Source: Comamonas thiooxydans
GTDB taxonomy: Bacteria; Pseudomonadota; Gammaproteobacteria; Burkholderiales; Burkholderiaceae_C
Length of the DNA: 64,000 nucleotides
NCBI RefSeq assembly: GCF_000964545.1
Contig: NZ_BBVD01000008.1
Location: forward strand, 62,001 to 126,000
Direction: 5' to 3'
In this document: piece by piece, positions 62,217-64,000 of the stretch
How the letters are laid out: every line of letters starts with the position of its first letter
How positions within the stretch are numbered: the stretch's first letter is position 1
Position numbers and translations under genes: made by a program
The notes under the pieces: model-generated
What the model was told of the DNA's origin: nothing
What the model saw: the letters and a program-made list of their open reading frames with translations, nothing else
The model's database searches: none

Positions 62217-62438
62217 CACGTCAAAAGACTCATTAGATTTATTTTTAAATAACAAATAATCGAAAATAGATTCTAAAAAAACCTTAATAATACTGACACA
62301 AGAGGTTCATACAATAAGTAAATTTAAGGAAATAAATGGAAAAAATATTAATTCTCTTAAGTATGATCTTATTTATTATAATTTATATATCTTTTAATCT
62401 TATAAAAGGCCTTGAGAAAGATATGGAAGGTTACTAAT
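62217..62438. other. AT-rich gap between kpsC and the polymerase gene
   Basis: 222 bases of very low GC, unlike the kps genes. It should hold the kpsC promoter. The only coding candidate is a 33-codon frame on the plus strand. Confidence 0.5.
62336..62437 (+). CDS. possible 33-residue single-span membrane peptide
   Basis: ATG at 62336 with AAGGA five to six bases upstream; 33 codons ending TAA. The product is one hydrophobic helix, ILILLSMILFIIIYISFNL, with charged ends (KGLEKDMEGY). It lies on the strand opposite its neighbours and its stop is one base from the stop of the downstream minus-strand frame. Small and in AT-rich sequence where such frames arise by chance, so only a candidate. 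Confidence 0.3.
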   Translation: MEKILILLSMILFIIIYISFNLIKGLEKDMEGY

Positions 62439-63008
62439 TTAAGATTTTTCAAGTATTAAGTTGTTTTCTTGCATTTCATTATGCCATCGATCAATTAGAA
62501 TCTCTCCAATTCTTTGTGCATTCTCTTCTTTTAGATTATTTTCTAAACTGAATGAATTTAGAATAAATTCGTCTATACTGTCTGAAGAATTCAGGTAATC
62601 AATAGCCCCCTCTACACTTGAACCATCATCCAAATTAATAATTGCTTTTTCTCTAATACGCCAATAATCCAATGGAGCGAAGCATTTTTCTTTTTTACGC
62701 AAAAGTACCACAGTGGGTATTTTCTTTGCAGCAAGCATAAATTCTGCCGCGGATATATCTACAACGCCAAACCTTATCTTCAGATTCTCATCACCCGACT
62801 TTATAGCGGTTCGAATACTACTATATCCATCTAAATAGTGCATTGATGAGGGATCAACATGAACATCAACCCCCCTGCTTAGCAACTTTCGAGAAATAAC
62901 AGCCAATGCATCTTTATACGATTTAATTCGACCACCTGTGTTCGGATGGCATTTTATAAGAATACAATTTATCTTAAAATAATTTAAAATACCACATAAT
63001 ATATCCAC
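62439..63008 (-). CDS. TagF-like polyol-phosphate polymerase, C-terminal part (frameshifted)
   Basis: 189 codons from the internal ATG. INCILIKCHPNTGGRIKSYKD and VVDISAAEFMLAAKKIPTVV fit the second half of CDP-glycerol/CDP-ribitol phosphotransferases (TagF/TarL fold). It continues the protein encoded at 63040-63723: removing one G from the seven-G run at 63051-63057 gives an unbroken frame through LEDENFSSIAIPKVVDILCG. As sequenced it would need its own start and is unlikely to work alone. GC is very low. Confidence 0.75.
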   Translation of the reverse strand: MDILCGILNYFKINCILIKCHPNTGGRIKSYKDALAVISRKLLSRGVDVHVDPSSMHYLDGYSSIRTAIKSGDENLKIRFGVVDISAAEFMLAAKKIPTVVLLRKKEKCFAPLDYWRIREKAIINLDDGSSVEGAIDYLNSSDSIDEFILNSFSLENNLKEENAQRIGEILIDRWHNEMQENNLILEKS

Positions 63009-63039
63009 TACCTTCGGTATTGCGATACTGGAAAAATTC

Positions 63040-63723
63040 TCATCTTCCAGCCCCCCCTTCCCAAGTCGGCATATAAGCTATACATGGCTGCGTTGCATTA
63101 AAAGACAAGTACTCAAAGCACTGGGCACTCAGAGCGGCTCCAACCCTAATAACCCGCCCAGCCTCGATATCATGAGACGTGAATATCTCACTTTCCAAAT
63201 AGCGCTGACGAGAAAAATCACCTGCCGCTAGCACATGGTCATACAAACGAACCATTCTATTAATACTCGCCTTCTTATTGCTTTCGCCATGTGTTAAAAA
63301 AACATGACGAGCATTACGATTCAATATTAATCGGCAATTAGATTGAGAGTTGTATGGATAGAAAATAATTTTTCCATCCAAAACTGGTATTTGTCTATAA
63401 AATAAATAAAAAACAACTCTTATTCCTAGCCTATTGGCATTTTCAAAAATTTTATAGTAATTATTTTTATAAAATTTAACTACGAGAATTGTTTTTTTCT
63501 TATTTAAAAAACCTGAATTAAAAAAAATTTCAATTTGCTCAAAGAAATTTTCAAATTTATTGTCAATAAAAATCAATGAATATCCCGAAAATTCTTCAGG
63601 TTTATTTTTCCCCGTTCCCCATTTCAAGTCTATAAACTTTAATAGCGTTTTAATTATTCGAAGCATAACGACTCTCAAGGGCGAAAAAAATATCGTATGG
63701 ATTCGTATTAACCACGTCACCAT
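63040..63723 (-). CDS. TagF-like polyol-phosphate polymerase, N-terminal part (frameshifted)
   Basis: 227 codons. N-terminal basic/hydrophobic segment (VTWLIRIHTIFFSPLRVVML), FLTHGESNKKASINRMVRLYDHVLAAGDF and CIAYMPTWEGG match the first half of CDP-glycerol/ribitol phosphotransferases, including the THG and PTWEG motifs. The frame ends right after a run of seven G (EGGAGR then stop). With the C-terminal part the intact enzyme would have about 428 residues, a usual length. The neighbouring CDP-ribitol synthesis gene suggests a ribitol-phosphate polymer. Confidence 0.8.
   Translation of the reverse strand: MVTWLIRIHTIFFSPLRVVMLRIIKTLLKFIDLKWGTGKNKPEEFSGYSLIFIDNKFENFFEQIEIFFNSGFLNKKKTILVVKFYKNNYYKIFENANRLGIRVVFYLFYRQIPVLDGKIIFYPYNSQSNCRLILNRNARHVFLTHGESNKKASINRMVRLYDHVLAAGDFSRQRYLESEIFTSHDIEAGRVIRVGAALSAQCFEYLSFNATQPCIAYMPTWEGGAGR
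63051..63057 (-). repeat. seven-G homopolymer (C7 on plus) at the polymerase frame break
   Basis: Run of seven C on the plus strand, G7 in the coding strand, inside the PTWEG motif region. Six G restores the full polymerase frame. Typical of slipped-strand contingency loci, or of a base-calling error. Confidence 0.85.
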
Positions 63724-63751
63724 ACGAATTTTATCAATTCAGCTAATTAAC

Positions 63752-64000
63752 TTAACGTCCGTCTTTACGAACGTCCACAATAATACCCGTATGATCTGAT
63801 GACAAAACACGAAGGCTTGTAGATGCAACATCTTTCGCATCTAGCAGAAGTCCCGAAGGTTCCACGCCAAAATTAGCAGTTCGCATCGGTGTTGCTGTAC
63901 GTTCGGGATTGATGCAGTTTACTCGCACACCATCACTCTCCCATTCTTCTGCTAGAGCCTGCGTGAAGTTGACAATTGCGGCATTCGTAGAAGAGTAAAG
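63752..64000 (-). CDS. CDP-ribitol synthesis enzyme, SDR domain, C-terminal fragment
   Basis: 82 codons at the right edge; the N-terminal part is beyond the window. The fragment starts [20 protein letters not shown] (the YxxxK-type SDR helix with Asn where Lys is expected, S-x-N) and continues [20 protein letters not shown] and [13 protein letters not shown]. This is the C-terminus of the SDR domain found in bifunctional cytidylyltransferase/ribulose-5-phosphate reductase proteins (Bcs1/Acs1 of Haemophilus, TarJ-like), which make CDP-ribitol. It supplies the precursor for the adjacent polymerase. Gap to it is 28 bases. Confidence 0.75.
   Translation of the reverse strand, partial: LYSSTNAAIVNFTQALAEEWESDGVRVNCINPERTATPMRTANFGVEPSGLLLDAKDVASTSLRVLSSDHTGIIVDVRKDGR

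Overview
The window is a GC-rich (about 60-65% by eye) chromosomal segment of a betaproteobacterium, very probably Comamonas (Comamonadaceae, C. testosteroni-like). The main reasons are the complete protocatechuate 4,5-cleavage cluster in the order U-K-E-F-D-A-B-C, the betaproteobacterial isc operon, dnaQ followed by a tRNA gene, and short intergenic repeats placed directly after stop codons. No insertion sequence, transposase, integrase, prophage or CRISPR array was seen.

Layout. 1-3.4 kb: drug efflux (RND adaptor, cut by the window edge; DHA2 and Bcr/CflA MFS exporters). 3.6-13.3 kb: mixed metabolic genes (two SDRs, CurA-type reductase, hotdog thioesterase, Ogt, RlmI-like methyltransferase, HSL-type esterase, deaminase, CynX-type MFS), with a candidate LexA site between ogt and a small unknown gene. 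13.4-15.4 kb: a two-gene RNA end-healing and sealing module (HD-kinase plus RNA ligase). 15.9-21.5 kb: a large lipoprotein and a PhnD/selenate-type ABC operon preceded by a structured leader ending in an intrinsic terminator. 21.7-26.4 kb: an Lrp regulator and a three-subunit membrane GMC dehydrogenase. 26.8-32.2 kb: a two-component system divergent from msrB-dipZ-msrA, which looks like an extracytoplasmic methionine sulfoxide repair system. 32.7-39.4 kb: tRNA-Val(CAC), dnaQ and isc operon iscR-S-U-A-hscB-hscA-fdx. 39.6-46.6 kb: uvrB, an aromatic aminotransferase, a YgiD-type dioxygenase with an export-like N-terminus, a short CaiB-type protein and an aldo/keto reductase. 46.7-54.4 kb: pmdUKEFDABC, which takes protocatechuate to pyruvate and oxaloacetate. 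54.8-64 kb: a His/Asp/Arg-rich exported protein, then a capsule locus.

The capsule locus on the minus strand reads, in transcription order: a CDP-ribitol synthesis enzyme (partial), a TagF-like polymerase broken at a run of seven G, kpsC, kpsS, an alpha/beta-hydrolase-like membrane protein, a cytochrome P450 and a small membrane protein. The stretch from about 62.2 kb to the end is strikingly AT-rich and looks horizontally acquired. The broken polymerase reads through if one G is removed from the run, so it may be a phase-variable capsule switch.

The observations most worth following are the possible phase-variable polymerase, the RNA repair pair, the leader of the PhnD-like operon, the periplasmic Msr system, the P450/hydrolase pair tied to capsule export, and the binding-protein-like PmdU at the head of the pmd operon.
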